DNA of 7,832 nt from a bacterium. Its GTDB lineage: Bacteria > Bacillota > Clostridia > Oscillospirales > Oscillospiraceae. This document shows, piece after piece, positions 1-6,933 of the stretch. The position numbers and the translations under genes were made by a program. The stretch covers positions 1-7,832 of the forward strand of contig JAHYYS010000086.1 of the NCBI GenBank assembly GCA_019424865.1, read 5' to 3'. The notes below the pieces were generated by a model that did not search any database, was not told the origin of the DNA, and worked only from the letters and a program-made list of their open reading frames with translations. Positions within the stretch are counted from its first letter, which is position 1; each line of letters opens with the position of its first letter.

Positions 1-5
1 TGCTT

Positions 6-65
6 ATATTAGCAGACTCACCCCGCTTTGTCAACACCTTTTTTCGCTTTTTTTCTTCTTTTTTT
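6..65 (-). promoter_or_regulatory. Strong sigma-A-type promoter with phased A-tracts, reading off the left edge
   Basis: On the minus strand there is a perfect -35 (TTGACA, 29-34), a 17-nt spacer and a -10 (TAATAT, 6-11; one mismatch to TATAAT). Directly upstream are three A-tracts on the same strand, A6 at 39-44, A7 at 48-54 and A7 at 59-65. Their centres are about 9.5 and 11 bp apart, close to one helical turn. Such tracts act as UP elements or intrinsic bends at strong promoters. The driven gene lies left of position 1 and cannot be seen. A highly expressed gene, such as a stable RNA, is a guess from promoter strength alone. The promoter starts about 80 bp after the gerAB stop. Confidence 0.75.
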
Positions 66-115
66 CTCACTCTCTTCCCGGGCACTAAATGTGCTGTAAA
101 AGGCCCCTCCCTCTA

Positions 116-1204
116 CTATATATGCTTACTTCCGCTCCTCTTTCCCCGGTCCCAGCGGAACAGCTCTGCAGCAACGGGCACGCCCAGACCCAATATCAGG
201 TTCCCCCACGGGATAATCTCCCGGCTCCACCGGCGGGCCGCACCCCCGGAGAAGGCGGACAGGGCCAGTACAACCCCCACCAGAACACAGGCCAGCACCG
301 CCGGGCGGCCCACAGGACGGGATGTCAAAGCTCCCGCCAGCTCCCGCACTGCGAACAGCAGGACTCCCGCCATCGTCAGATCTGCAAAGGTCCACACCGC
401 AGCTACAATGCTCTCCACCCGCTGGAAGGCGCCCTCCACCCCCACGCTTTTTGCCAGTGCAAAAAAGGGGTTGTCCAGTTCCGCGGCCAACCCGGCGCCC
501 AGGTTCCCCAGTATCACCGCCTGGGCCAGGGACAGCACCGCACAGCTCCCCATGCCCCAGAACAGCCAGTGCCACCCTCTGCGCTCCCCCTGTTCCCGGA
601 CCTGTGGGGAGAGAAACGCCGTGAACAGCCCCCACCCGATTACGCCCGCAGCCGGCAGCGCGCCATACAGCACGCCGGGCAAGTCCCCTCTCCACACCGG
701 GAGCAGCCGCTCCACCCGCGCCTGGGATACAGACAGTACCAGCACCACTCCGCCCACCGCCAGCAGGGCCGCCAGAAGCAGCTGTCCCGCCCGGGCAAAG
801 GCGGGCAGCTGTCCCAGTCCCATCCACAGGGCCAGCAGCGCCGCGGCCCCCAGAAAAAACCACAGGGCGCCGTCCCGATACCCGGAGGAAACCAGCCGCT
901 GGGCGCACAGGCGCAGCCGCACCGCCAGCAGAATCTGCGCCCATACTATATATATTAGAATCAGCCCCCGCCCCAGCACCGGCCCGCCCCAGGCGCGCAG
1001 TGCAGCAGCTCCCCGACGGCCCGCCTGCCTGTCCAGCACCCAGCCCGCCGCCAGTACCAGGGGCGCGGCCGCCAGCACGGACAGCCACGCTCCCTTTCCC
1101 GCGCTGGGCAGCAGCAGCGCGGGCAGCTGCTCTGCCGCCGGGGCCAGCACCCCTGCCCACAGCAGGGCCATCAGTTGGGTTCGGGAAATTTTATCCTGTT
1201 TCAC
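116..1204 (-). CDS. gerAB: GerAB/GerKB-family spore germinant receptor subunit B (permease-like)
   Basis: This is the integral-membrane B subunit of a Ger-type nutrient germinant receptor, which sits in the spore inner membrane with subunits A and C. The family is related to APC-superfamily amino acid permeases and is thought to hold the germinant pocket. The 362-aa product has about ten hydrophobic segments (roughly residues 9-30, 39-57, 78-97, 111-129, 138-160, 183-200, 212-234, 264-290, 300-319, 330-350). It opens with the family pattern KISRTQL followed by a KGAWLS stretch near residue 37, and has a FQRVESIVAAVW stretch near residue 260, where GerB proteins carry a similar signature. Length is normal for the family. 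The start is GTG at 1204 with GGAGG at 1213-1217, 8 nt upstream. It is last in the operon, 42 nt after gerAC. I see no convincing terminator after it. The germinant cannot be read from the sequence. Confidence 0.9.
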   Translation of the reverse strand: MKQDKISRTQLMALLWAGVLAPAAEQLPALLLPSAGKGAWLSVLAAAPLVLAAGWVLDRQAGRRGAAALRAWGGPVLGRGLILIYIVWAQILLAVRLRLCAQRLVSSGYRDGALWFFLGAAALLALWMGLGQLPAFARAGQLLLAALLAVGGVVLVLSVSQARVERLLPVWRGDLPGVLYGALPAAGVIGWGLFTAFLSPQVREQGERRGWHWLFWGMGSCAVLSLAQAVILGNLGAGLAAELDNPFFALAKSVGVEGAFQRVESIVAAVWTFADLTMAGVLLFAVRELAGALTSRPVGRPAVLACVLVGVVLALSAFSGGAARRWSREIIPWGNLILGLGVPVAAELFRWDRGKRSGSKHI

Positions 1205-1246
1205 AGCCTCCGCCTCCCCTCCGCGCCGTCCCGGCTTCTCTGCCGC

Positions 1247-2323
1247 CTACTCATACATGCTGACCTCGACGGACACACGATACTCCAACTGGGAAAAAAT
1301 CTGGTCCCAGTTGTCCTTTTGGCCCTCCCAAAGCCCCGGGTTGGACAGGGCCGCCTTGGGGCCCAGCCCGGTACAGTCCGTCCCCCATCCCCGCAGGCGC
1401 TCCATGGCCTGCCGAATCCGAAGCGCCTGCCGCCGGCCTATCCGCCGGCCCAGCTCCTCCATCTCCGCCTCTCCCAGCGGCCGCTCATACTCCACCGGTC
1501 TGGCCTCCAGCCGGCAGCGGAGCTCCAGTTCAGGCGTCTGTTCCCCCTCCCGGCTCAGGGTGCACAGCACGGTGCAGCCGGTGGTCCGCACAGACACCCG
1601 GTTTCCCTCCAGGCGCTCCTCCAGGATATCGGCGGGGGGGCGTCCGGCCAGCAGCTCCAGCCCACGGGCCTCCTCTCCCTCCAGAACCCCAACCAGAGCC
1701 CCGTCCCGCAAAATCCCATACCCCCGCTCCATCAGGGGGCTCTCCTCCCCGGTACCGGCCGAGAGTGCCGGGGCATAGGCGCAGCCCCACTCCAGCAGGT
1801 CGCTGAACACCTCCCCCGCCGTGCGGGTCATCAGCGCTGCGCCCATTTCTCCGTCCGCCTGCAGGGTGGTCAGGCGGCTGTCCACTCCCTGCTCCCCTCC
1901 GGCGCGCACCACCTCGCCCGCGGTCTCCCCCTTTACCAGCCACAGCCGTGCGCCCAGTCCCAGCTCCACATCCCGGGCAAAGTAATCCAGCACCGGAACA
2001 ATCCCCTGGGACGCCAGCTCCTCCCCCAGGAGCAGCTGGTCCACATAGCCGAAAAACACATAGTTGTCGCTCAGCCCCTGCATGGCCAGGCAGGCGGCGC
2101 TCAGGGACTGCTGCCGGGCGGACAGCACCAGCGAGGGCATCCCCTCCCCCTGCAGCCCCCTGGCCCGGGGCCCTGTGGAGGCGGTGACAACCAGCGCGTC
2201 CCCGTCGCGGTCCACCCCCATGGTGCGCAGCAGGGCCATGTCCCCCATTTCCCGGGGATAGGGCAGGCTGTCGCACCCCGACAGCAGCAGGCACAGCGCC
2301 GCCAGAACACACAGCCCTCTCAT
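1247..2323 (-). CDS. gerAC: GerAC-family spore germinant receptor lipoprotein subunit C
   Basis: This is the C subunit of the germinant receptor, a lipoprotein on the outer face of the spore inner membrane. The 358-aa product begins with a short lipoprotein signal peptide ending in the lipobox LSGC, with Cys17 as the predicted lipidated residue. Family features follow: the N-terminal REMGDMALLRTMGVDRDG stretch (residues 24-41), then a DQLLLGEELASQGI stretch (95-108) and LDYFARDVELGLGARLWLVKG (112-132), all in the usual order. The C-terminal end (about 335-356) has the expected alternating beta-type pattern. Full length for the family. The ATG overlaps the gerAA stop by 4 bp (ATGA), implying translational coupling. 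GGAGGA lies 7 nt upstream, inside the gerAA tail. Ger operons vary in order; here C precedes B. Confidence 0.92.
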   Translation of the reverse strand: MRGLCVLAALCLLLSGCDSLPYPREMGDMALLRTMGVDRDGDALVVTASTGPRARGLQGEGMPSLVLSARQQSLSAACLAMQGLSDNYVFFGYVDQLLLGEELASQGIVPVLDYFARDVELGLGARLWLVKGETAGEVVRAGGEQGVDSRLTTLQADGEMGAALMTRTAGEVFSDLLEWGCAYAPALSAGTGEESPLMERGYGILRDGALVGVLEGEEARGLELLAGRPPADILEERLEGNRVSVRTTGCTVLCTLSREGEQTPELELRCRLEARPVEYERPLGEAEMEELGRRIGRRQALRIRQAMERLRGWGTDCTGLGPKAALSNPGLWEGQKDNWDQIFSQLEYRVSVEVSMYE

Positions 2324-3828
2324 TTCTGATTCCTCCGGTTTCGGGTATTGCCCGCCCCGTCCCGCCACTTCATGGCGCCCAGGGGCAGGCGGAACAGGCT
2401 GGGATGGCCCCGGGTCACCCGGGCGCCGGTGGTAAAGGGGGCCAGATAGGGCACCCCAAAGCTCTCCAGGCTGGCCAGGTGGTAAATCAGCCCGGCGCAG
2501 CCGGCGGCCAGTCCGAACACCCCCGCCAGGCTGGCCAGGATGGCCAGCAGAAAGCGCCACAGCCGCAGGGCGTTGCCGAAGTCCTGAGAGGGCTGGGTGT
2601 AGCCCGCCACCCCGGCGATGGCCACCGCAATCAGCACCGCCGGCGAGACGATATGGGCCTCCACCGCGGCGTTGCCCACCACCAGCCCGCCCAGAATGGA
2701 CACCGTGGCCCCGATGGGCCCCGGCAGCCGCAGCCCCGCCTCCTGAATCACCTCAAAGGCCAGCAGCATAATCAGCACCTCAAAAATGGTGGAAAAGGGC
2801 ACCTCCTGCTTGGCCGCCACAATGGACAATGCCAGCTTCACCGGGATGGCCTCCGGATGAAAGGTGACCAGGGCAATATACAGCCCCGGCACCAGCAGGG
2901 TGAGCAGGGCGCAGAAATAGCGGATCAGGCTCAGGGCCGAGGCGGCCAGCCAGTGATAGGCCCGGTCCTGCCCGGTTTTGAAAAACTGGTCCACCGTGCC
3001 CGGGGCCAGCCAGCCCAGGGGCAGCCCGTCGCACAGCAGACCCACCCGCCCCTCCAGCAGGCCCTGGCAGAACCGGTCGGGCCGCTGGGTATAGGGCAGC
3101 AGGGGAAACGCGGTGCGGGCGGAGGGGGCCAGATACTCCTCCAGATTGCCCGCCGCCTCCACCCCGTCGATGTCAATGGCGTCCAGCTTCTCCTCCATCC
3201 GCCGGACCACCTCCGGGTCGGCGATGCCGTCCAGATAGACCACCATGGCCGGCGTCAGGCTCTGCCGCCCCACAATATGCTGGCGCACCTTCAGCTCCGG
3301 GGCCCGCAGCCGGCGGCGCACCAGAGAGGTGTTGGTAAGAACAGACTCCACAAAGGAGTCCCGCGCCCCCTTCAGCGCCGGCTCATTCTCCGGCTCCCCC
3401 ACCGAGCGCTTCTCCTCCGTCCCCACAAAAAAGGACAGCACGTCCCGCTCCCCCGGGAAAAACAGCAGGCACCAGCCCATGGTCAGGTCCACCGCAGCCT
3501 GGTCCAGGGTGGTGCGGCGCTGGACGTACAGGTTGTACAGCGCCCCCTCCTCCAGCAGGCGGAAGGCCTCCGCCCCCTCCGCCCGGGCCAGCCGCTCGCT
3601 CTGGGCCAGGGGGCGCAGGATATAGTCGTTGATGCGCTCCCCCCGGACCATGCCGTTGATGTAGCACAGGGTCACCCGGCGCCCGGGCACGCCCCCCACC
3701 AGGGCAGGCCGCCGGGCAAAATCGGAGCAGTCCGAAAAAATCTTTTCCACGGCCTGCAAAGTCAGCTCCCCGGGAAAGCGCGGCTCCCTTCTGGGGTGGG
3801 GGCCATCCGTCTTGGGCTTGTGAGACAT
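2320..3828 (-). CDS. gerAA: GerAA/SpoVAF-family spore germinant receptor subunit A
   Basis: This is the A subunit of the germinant receptor, first gene of the operon. The 502-aa product has a soluble N-terminal domain (about 1-295) and a C-terminal membrane domain with about five hydrophobic segments (roughly 298-325, 343-362, 373-390, 394-412, 422-450). Family signatures are clear: EPENEPALKGARDSFVESV (145-163) followed by NTSLVRRRLR (166-175), and EGRVGLLCDGLP (259-270) before the membrane domain. Residues 368-417 carry the conserved LPGPIGATVSILGGLVVG stretch and the later YTQPSQDF. SpoVAF is a close homologue, but co-transcription with B and C subunits makes a receptor A subunit the better call. 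The start is ATG at 3828 with AAGGAGG at 3838-3844, 9 nt upstream. That site lies inside a hairpin arm (see 3829-3872). The gene probably depends on a forespore promoter. Germinant unknown. Confidence 0.93.
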   Translation of the reverse strand: MSHKPKTDGPHPRREPRFPGELTLQAVEKIFSDCSDFARRPALVGGVPGRRVTLCYINGMVRGERINDYILRPLAQSERLARAEGAEAFRLLEEGALYNLYVQRRTTLDQAAVDLTMGWCLLFFPGERDVLSFFVGTEEKRSVGEPENEPALKGARDSFVESVLTNTSLVRRRLRAPELKVRQHIVGRQSLTPAMVVYLDGIADPEVVRRMEEKLDAIDIDGVEAAGNLEEYLAPSARTAFPLLPYTQRPDRFCQGLLEGRVGLLCDGLPLGWLAPGTVDQFFKTGQDRAYHWLAASALSLIRYFCALLTLLVPGLYIALVTFHPEAIPVKLALSIVAAKQEVPFSTIFEVLIMLLAFEVIQEAGLRLPGPIGATVSILGGLVVGNAAVEAHIVSPAVLIAVAIAGVAGYTQPSQDFGNALRLWRFLLAILASLAGVFGLAAGCAGLIYHLASLESFGVPYLAPFTTGARVTRGHPSLFRLPLGAMKWRDGAGNTRNRRNQK

Positions 3829-3872
3829 AAAAAGCTCCCTCCTTCCGGCCTAGTTTGTCCGGAAGGAGGGAG
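3829..3872 (-). terminator. Intrinsic terminator of the ATPase gene whose stem contains the gerAA ribosome binding site
   Basis: On the minus strand the arms 3859-3872 (CTCCCTCCTTCCGG) and 3835-3848 (CCGGAAGGAGGGAG) pair perfectly over 14 bp around a 10-nt loop. They are followed by C and then five T (3829-3833), directly before the gerAA ATG. This is a good rho-independent terminator for the ATPase gene, whose stop codon is 28 nt upstream. The right arm includes AAGGAGG, the gerAA Shine-Dalgarno at normal spacing, so in any read-through RNA the left arm CCTCCTT would mask it. A smaller 5-bp hairpin (GCGGC/GCCGC, 3878-3890) sits just before it. The base pairing is seen directly; termination and masking are inferred. 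Confidence 0.75.
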
Positions 3873-3879
3873 AATATGC
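3851..3879 (-). promoter_or_regulatory. Candidate sigma-G (forespore) promoter for the gerA operon
   Basis: On the minus strand there is GCATA at 3875-3879, a 17-nt spacer, and CAAACTA at 3851-3857. As I recall it, the Bacillus sigma-G consensus is GHATR at -35 and CATNHTA at -10 with 17-18 nt between. The -35 matches fully and the -10 has one mismatch (A for T at the third base). Ger operons are known sigma-G targets in Bacillus subtilis. A start about 7 nt past the -10 would fall near 3843-3846, at the very beginning of the ribosome binding site. This would give a leader of about 16 nt and leave out the left arm of the hairpin. Both motifs are short, so a chance match is possible. Confidence 0.5.
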
Positions 3880-3900
3880 GGCCCCGCCGCCTGGATGGAT

Positions 3901-6564
3901 TCAGCTTTTTGCCGCATTTTCCTTTTCCCGCGCCTGTGCGGCCCGGGCCGTGTGCTCCGCGCCCCGGCTGAGGGCCTTGCTCACCTCACAGATGGGCACG
4001 GGCGCCGCCGCCAGCAGCAGCACCGCCAGCCACTGCCGTCCGCCCATGGCAATGACGGAAAAGATCTGCCGCAGGGGCGGAACCAGCATCACCGACAGCT
4101 GCAGTGCCATGCCCACCAGGAAGGCCTTGTTCATGGACGGGTTGGACAGCACCCCCTGGGAAAACAGGGAGCGGTCCTCGCTGCGCACGTTAAAGGCGTG
4201 AAACAGCTGGCACATGGTCAGGGTGGCAAAGGCCATGGTGTTGGCCGTCGCCCCCTCCAGCCCCGGGACGGCCAGCCGGGTATGTCCCAGGTAATAGGCG
4301 GTCAGCGTCAGCCCCCCCACCATCAGCCCCTGCCAGGCCAGCCGCAGGGAGAACCGCCGGTCAAACAGGCCCTGCCCCGCGTCCCGCGGGGGGCGCTCCA
4401 TCACGCCCTCCTCCACCGGCTCCACCCCCAGGGCCAGGGCGGGCAGGGAGTCGGTGACCAGGTTGAGCCACAGCAGCTGCACCGGCACCAGGGGCATCTG
4501 GGTAAATCCCATGAGCGTGGCGGCAAAAATGGTGAAAATCTCCCCGATGTTGCAGGAGAGTAAGTAGTGGATGGCCTTTTTGATGTTGGCGTAGATGCCC
4601 CGCCCCTCCTCAATGGCGGCCACAATGGTGGAGAAGTTGTCGTCGGTGAGGATCATGTGGGCGGCCCCCTTGGCCACGTCGGTGCCGGTGCGCCCCATGG
4701 CGCAGCCGATGTCGGCGGCCTTCAGGGCCGGGGCGTCGTTCACCCCGTCCCCCGTCATGGCCACCACCTTCCCCCGCTTCTGCCACGCTTTGACGATGCG
4801 CATCTTGTGCTCCGGGGAGACCCGGGAATAGACGGAAAACTTTTCAATGTCCGCCTCCAGCACCTCCTGGGGCATAAAGTCCAGCTCCGGCCCCGTCACC
4901 GTCCAATCCCCCGGCCGCAGGATGTCCAGCTCCCGGGCCACGGCGCAGGCGGTGGCCCGGTGGTCCCCCGTAATCATCACCGGGCGCACCCCCGCCTGGT
5001 GGCAGCGCTCCACCGCCGCCCGCACCTCTGGCCGGGGCGGGTCCATCAGACCGAACAGCCCCAGAAAGGTCAGCTCCTGCTCCACGGACTCCGGGGAAAA
5101 CCGGCGGGGCAGGGCGGACAGCTCCCTGCGGGCCACCGCGATCACCCGCAGGGCCCGCCCCGCCATCTCCTCATTGGCGCTCAAAATCCGCTGCCGGTCG
5201 GCGGCGGTCAGCGGCCCGCCCGGCCCCGCCGTACACAGGGCCAGCAGCACGTCGGGCGCCCCCTTCACATAGGCGGTCCACCTCCCCTTTTCCACCCGGT
5301 GGATGGTGGACATGCGCTTGCGGCCGGAGTCAAAGGGCACCTCCCCCACCCGGGGCCGCTGGGCGGACAGGATGCCCTGGTCCACGCCCTCCCGGGCCGC
5401 GGCCACCACCAGCGCCCCCTCGGTGGGATCGCCGGACGCCACCGGGGCCCCGGCCCGCCACTCCAGCCGTGCGTCCGAGCACAGGCACCCCGCCTCCAGG
5501 GCGTCCCGCCGACGCCCGCCCGGGGGCAGCCACAGCTGCTGCACCGTCATCTTGTTTTGCGTCAGGGTGCCCGTCTTGTCCGAGCAGATGACTCCGGCGC
5601 AGCCCAGGGTCTCCACCGCCGGCAGCTTTTTCACAATGGCCCCCCGCCCCGCCAGCCGCTGCACCCCCAGGGCCAGCACAATGGTCACAATGGCGGGCAG
5701 CCCCTCCGGGATAGCGGCCACCGCCAGGGAGACCGCCGTAAGGAACATGTCCAGCAGCCCCTTACCCTGGAGCAGGCCCACGCCGAACATCACGGCGCAC
5801 ACCGACAGGCACAGGAAGGACAGGGCTCTGGAGATCTCCGCCATCCGCCGCTGAAGGGGGGTCTCCCCCTCGCCGCTCTCCAGCAGCATGCCCGCGATGC
5901 GCCCCATCTGGGTGTTCATGCCGGTGGCGGTCACCAGGGCGGTCCCCCGCCCGGCGGTAATCAGGGTGCCAGACAGCACCATGTTGCACTGGTCCCCCAG
6001 GGGGGTGTCGGCGGGGAGGGACTCCCGGGCCTCCTTCTCCACCGGCACCGACTCCCCGGTCATGGCGCTCTCGTCGGCCTGCAGGCGGCTGCACTCCATC
6101 ACCCTGGCGTCGGCGGGCACCTGGTCCCCCGCCTGAAGCAAAATCACGTCCCCCGGCACCAGCAGCGCCGCGGGCAGGCGCTCCGCCCGGCCGTCCCGCA
6201 GGGCGCAGGCCATGGGGGCGGACATGCGCCGCAGCTGCTCCAGGGCGTGCTGGGCGTGGTCCTCCTGGGTGATGGAGATGACGGCGTTCACCGCCACAAT
6301 GACCAGAATAATGACGCTGTCCAGCCAGTCCTCCCCGCCGCTGACCCCAAGGGAAATGCCCGCCGCCGCCAGCAGCACCAGAATCATGGGGTCCCGCAGC
6401 TGCCCGATAATCCGGGAGAGCATGGAGGGGCCGGGCGGCGCATCCAGCTCGTTGCGCCCCTCCCGCTCCAGTCTCCGCTCCGCCTCCCGCCGGGTGAGCC
6501 CCTCCGGCCTGCTGTCCAGCTCCTGCAAAATCCGTCCCACCGGACGGCTGTGCCAGTCGCCCAT
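3901..6564 (-). CDS. Calcium-transporting P-type ATPase (type II, SERCA/PMCA-like)
   Basis: A complete 887-aa P-type ATPase that probably exports Ca2+ across the plasma membrane using ATP. It has the N-terminal cation-ATPase domain (about 5-45), the actuator motif TGES (169-172), the phosphorylation motif DKTGTLT with Asp329, KGAP in the nucleotide domain (434-437), TGD (532-534) and the hinge GDGVNDAPA (605-613). Ion-site residues fit Ca2+ pumps: PEGLP in M4 (286-290, Glu287), Asn672 and Glu675 in M5, and Asn701, Thr704, Asp705 in M6. The M8 position equivalent to SERCA Glu908 appears to be Gln786, as in PMCA pumps, so one Ca2+ per cycle is plausible. The start is ATG at 6564 with AAGGAGG 8 nt upstream. 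The frame stays open 85 codons further, but that part runs through intergenic hairpins and is not family sequence. In Bacillus subtilis the Ca2+ ATPase YloB is made during sporulation; a similar role here is inference. Confidence 0.92.
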   Translation of the reverse strand: MGDWHSRPVGRILQELDSRPEGLTRREAERRLEREGRNELDAPPGPSMLSRIIGQLRDPMILVLLAAAGISLGVSGGEDWLDSVIILVIVAVNAVISITQEDHAQHALEQLRRMSAPMACALRDGRAERLPAALLVPGDVILLQAGDQVPADARVMECSRLQADESAMTGESVPVEKEARESLPADTPLGDQCNMVLSGTLITAGRGTALVTATGMNTQMGRIAGMLLESGEGETPLQRRMAEISRALSFLCLSVCAVMFGVGLLQGKGLLDMFLTAVSLAVAAIPEGLPAIVTIVLALGVQRLAGRGAIVKKLPAVETLGCAGVICSDKTGTLTQNKMTVQQLWLPPGGRRRDALEAGCLCSDARLEWRAGAPVASGDPTEGALVVAAAREGVDQGILSAQRPRVGEVPFDSGRKRMSTIHRVEKGRWTAYVKGAPDVLLALCTAGPGGPLTAADRQRILSANEEMAGRALRVIAVARRELSALPRRFSPESVEQELTFLGLFGLMDPPRPEVRAAVERCHQAGVRPVMITGDHRATACAVARELDILRPGDWTVTGPELDFMPQEVLEADIEKFSVYSRVSPEHKMRIVKAWQKRGKVVAMTGDGVNDAPALKAADIGCAMGRTGTDVAKGAAHMILTDDNFSTIVAAIEEGRGIYANIKKAIHYLLSCNIGEIFTIFAATLMGFTQMPLVPVQLLWLNLVTDSLPALALGVEPVEEGVMERPPRDAGQGLFDRRFSLRLAWQGLMVGGLTLTAYYLGHTRLAVPGLEGATANTMAFATLTMCQLFHAFNVRSEDRSLFSQGVLSNPSMNKAFLVGMALQLSVMLVPPLRQIFSVIAMGGRQWLAVLLLAAAPVPICEVSKALSRGAEHTARAAQAREKENAAKS

Positions 6565-6622
6565 GTGATCGCCCTCCTTCTCCGGGCGGCGCGCCTTAGC
6601 GCCCGCTCCCGCTTTTTCTCTC

Positions 6623-6628
6623 AGTATA
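6623..6628 (-). promoter_or_regulatory. Weak candidate -10 box for the ATPase gene
   Basis: On the minus strand TATACT lies at 6623-6628, about 59 bp before the ATPase start codon, between an apparent upstream terminator (6671-6714) and the gene. It matches five of six bases of the sigma-A -10. No recognisable -35 lies 16-18 nt upstream (the hexamers there are A-rich, such as CAAAAA). The ATPase gene should have a promoter in 6565-6670, and this is the only candidate I see. Confidence 0.3.
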
Positions 6629-6670
6629 AGGCAGGGCCCGTCCCATTTTTGGGGGAATTTTGGGGCTTGG

Positions 6671-6714
6671 AAAAAAAGAACGGGGCCGCTGCAAAATTCT
6701 TTTGCAGCAGCCCC
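6671..6714 (-). terminator. Hairpin followed by T7, probable intrinsic terminator facing the ATPase gene
   Basis: Positions 6682-6686 pair with 6710-6714 (GGGGC/GCCCC). After one mismatch, 6688-6696 pair with 6700-6708 (GCTGCAAAA/TTTTGCAGC) around a 3-nt loop. On the minus strand the stem is followed by GTTC and then seven T (6671-6677). It would stop minus-strand transcripts arriving from the repressor side and isolate the ATPase gene. The 4-nt gap before the T-run makes it less than ideal. Confidence 0.55.
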
Positions 6715-6783
6715 CAGCTTGTCGAAAAAGCCCTCCTGCAAGGAGTTTAAGTCGTCCGCAGACGACGGAATAAAATATAATCT

Positions 6784-6818
6784 TGTCATTTCCGGGGACA
6801 TGTGCCTCGGAAATGACA
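6784..6818. repeat. 11-bp perfect inverted repeat
   Basis: TGTCATTTCCG (6784-6794) pairs exactly with CGGAAATGACA (6808-6818) around a 13-nt loop that contains the palindrome ACATGT. No T-run follows on either strand, so it is not a standard terminator. It is one module of the hairpin cluster 6720-6935. Confidence 0.6.
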
Positions 6819-6823
6819 CCTCT

Positions 6824-6874
6824 CACGCCAGGCGGGACGACTTTTCCGCATGGAATCGAGTCCCGCCTGGCGTG
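6824..6874. repeat. 15-bp perfect inverted repeat with an inner small hairpin
   Basis: CACGCCAGGCGGGAC (6824-6838) pairs exactly with GTCCCGCCTGGCGTG (6860-6874). The 21-nt loop contains a second short stem (TTCC 6844-6847 with GGAA 6852-6855) nearly centred on the same axis. The GC-rich stem is not followed by a T-run. Its nested symmetry suggests a conserved folded DNA or RNA module rather than a terminator. Confidence 0.6.
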
Positions 6875-6883
6875 CTTACTTTC

Positions 6884-6933
6884 TCGAAAAAGTGGCTTGT
6901 CAATTTCAACAAATTGACAAGCCACTTTTTCGA
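6884..6933. terminator. 23-bp perfect palindrome, probable bidirectional terminator
   Basis: Positions 6884-6906 and 6911-6933 are exact reverse complements separated by the 4-nt loop CAAC. The core arms GTGGCTTGTCAATTT and AAATTGACAAGCCAC are flanked by AAAAA on the left and TTTTT on the right. Transcripts from either strand would therefore make a stem followed by a U-run. On the minus strand it lies about 53 bp after the repressor stop codon and is a good candidate for that gene's terminator. It is also the right-hand end of the hairpin cluster, and part of the inverted end falls inside it. Confidence 0.65.

Noticed and set aside
81..100. Terminator for the gerA operon at the GCAC/GTGC inverted repeat
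   Set aside because: The stem is only 4 bp and on the minus strand is followed by A-runs rather than T-runs.
408..1778. 456-codon open frame on the plus strand
   Set aside because: Antisense to gerAB and gerAC; Ser/Arg/Pro-rich sequence with no recognisable domain.
2404..4563. 719-codon open frame on the plus strand
   Set aside because: It runs antisense across gerAA and the end of the ATPase gene. Its product is rich in Gln, Pro, His and Gly with no domain, as expected from the complement of GC-rich codons.
4567..6750. 727-codon open frame on the plus strand
   Set aside because: Antisense shadow of the P-type ATPase, low-complexity product, and its end runs into the hairpin cluster. The ATPase on the other strand has every family motif.
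6565..6819. 85-codon in-frame N-terminal extension of the Ca2+ ATPase
   Set aside because: The extension is translated hairpin sequence and crosses a probable terminator. The family N-terminal domain and a strong ribosome site both point to ATG 6564.
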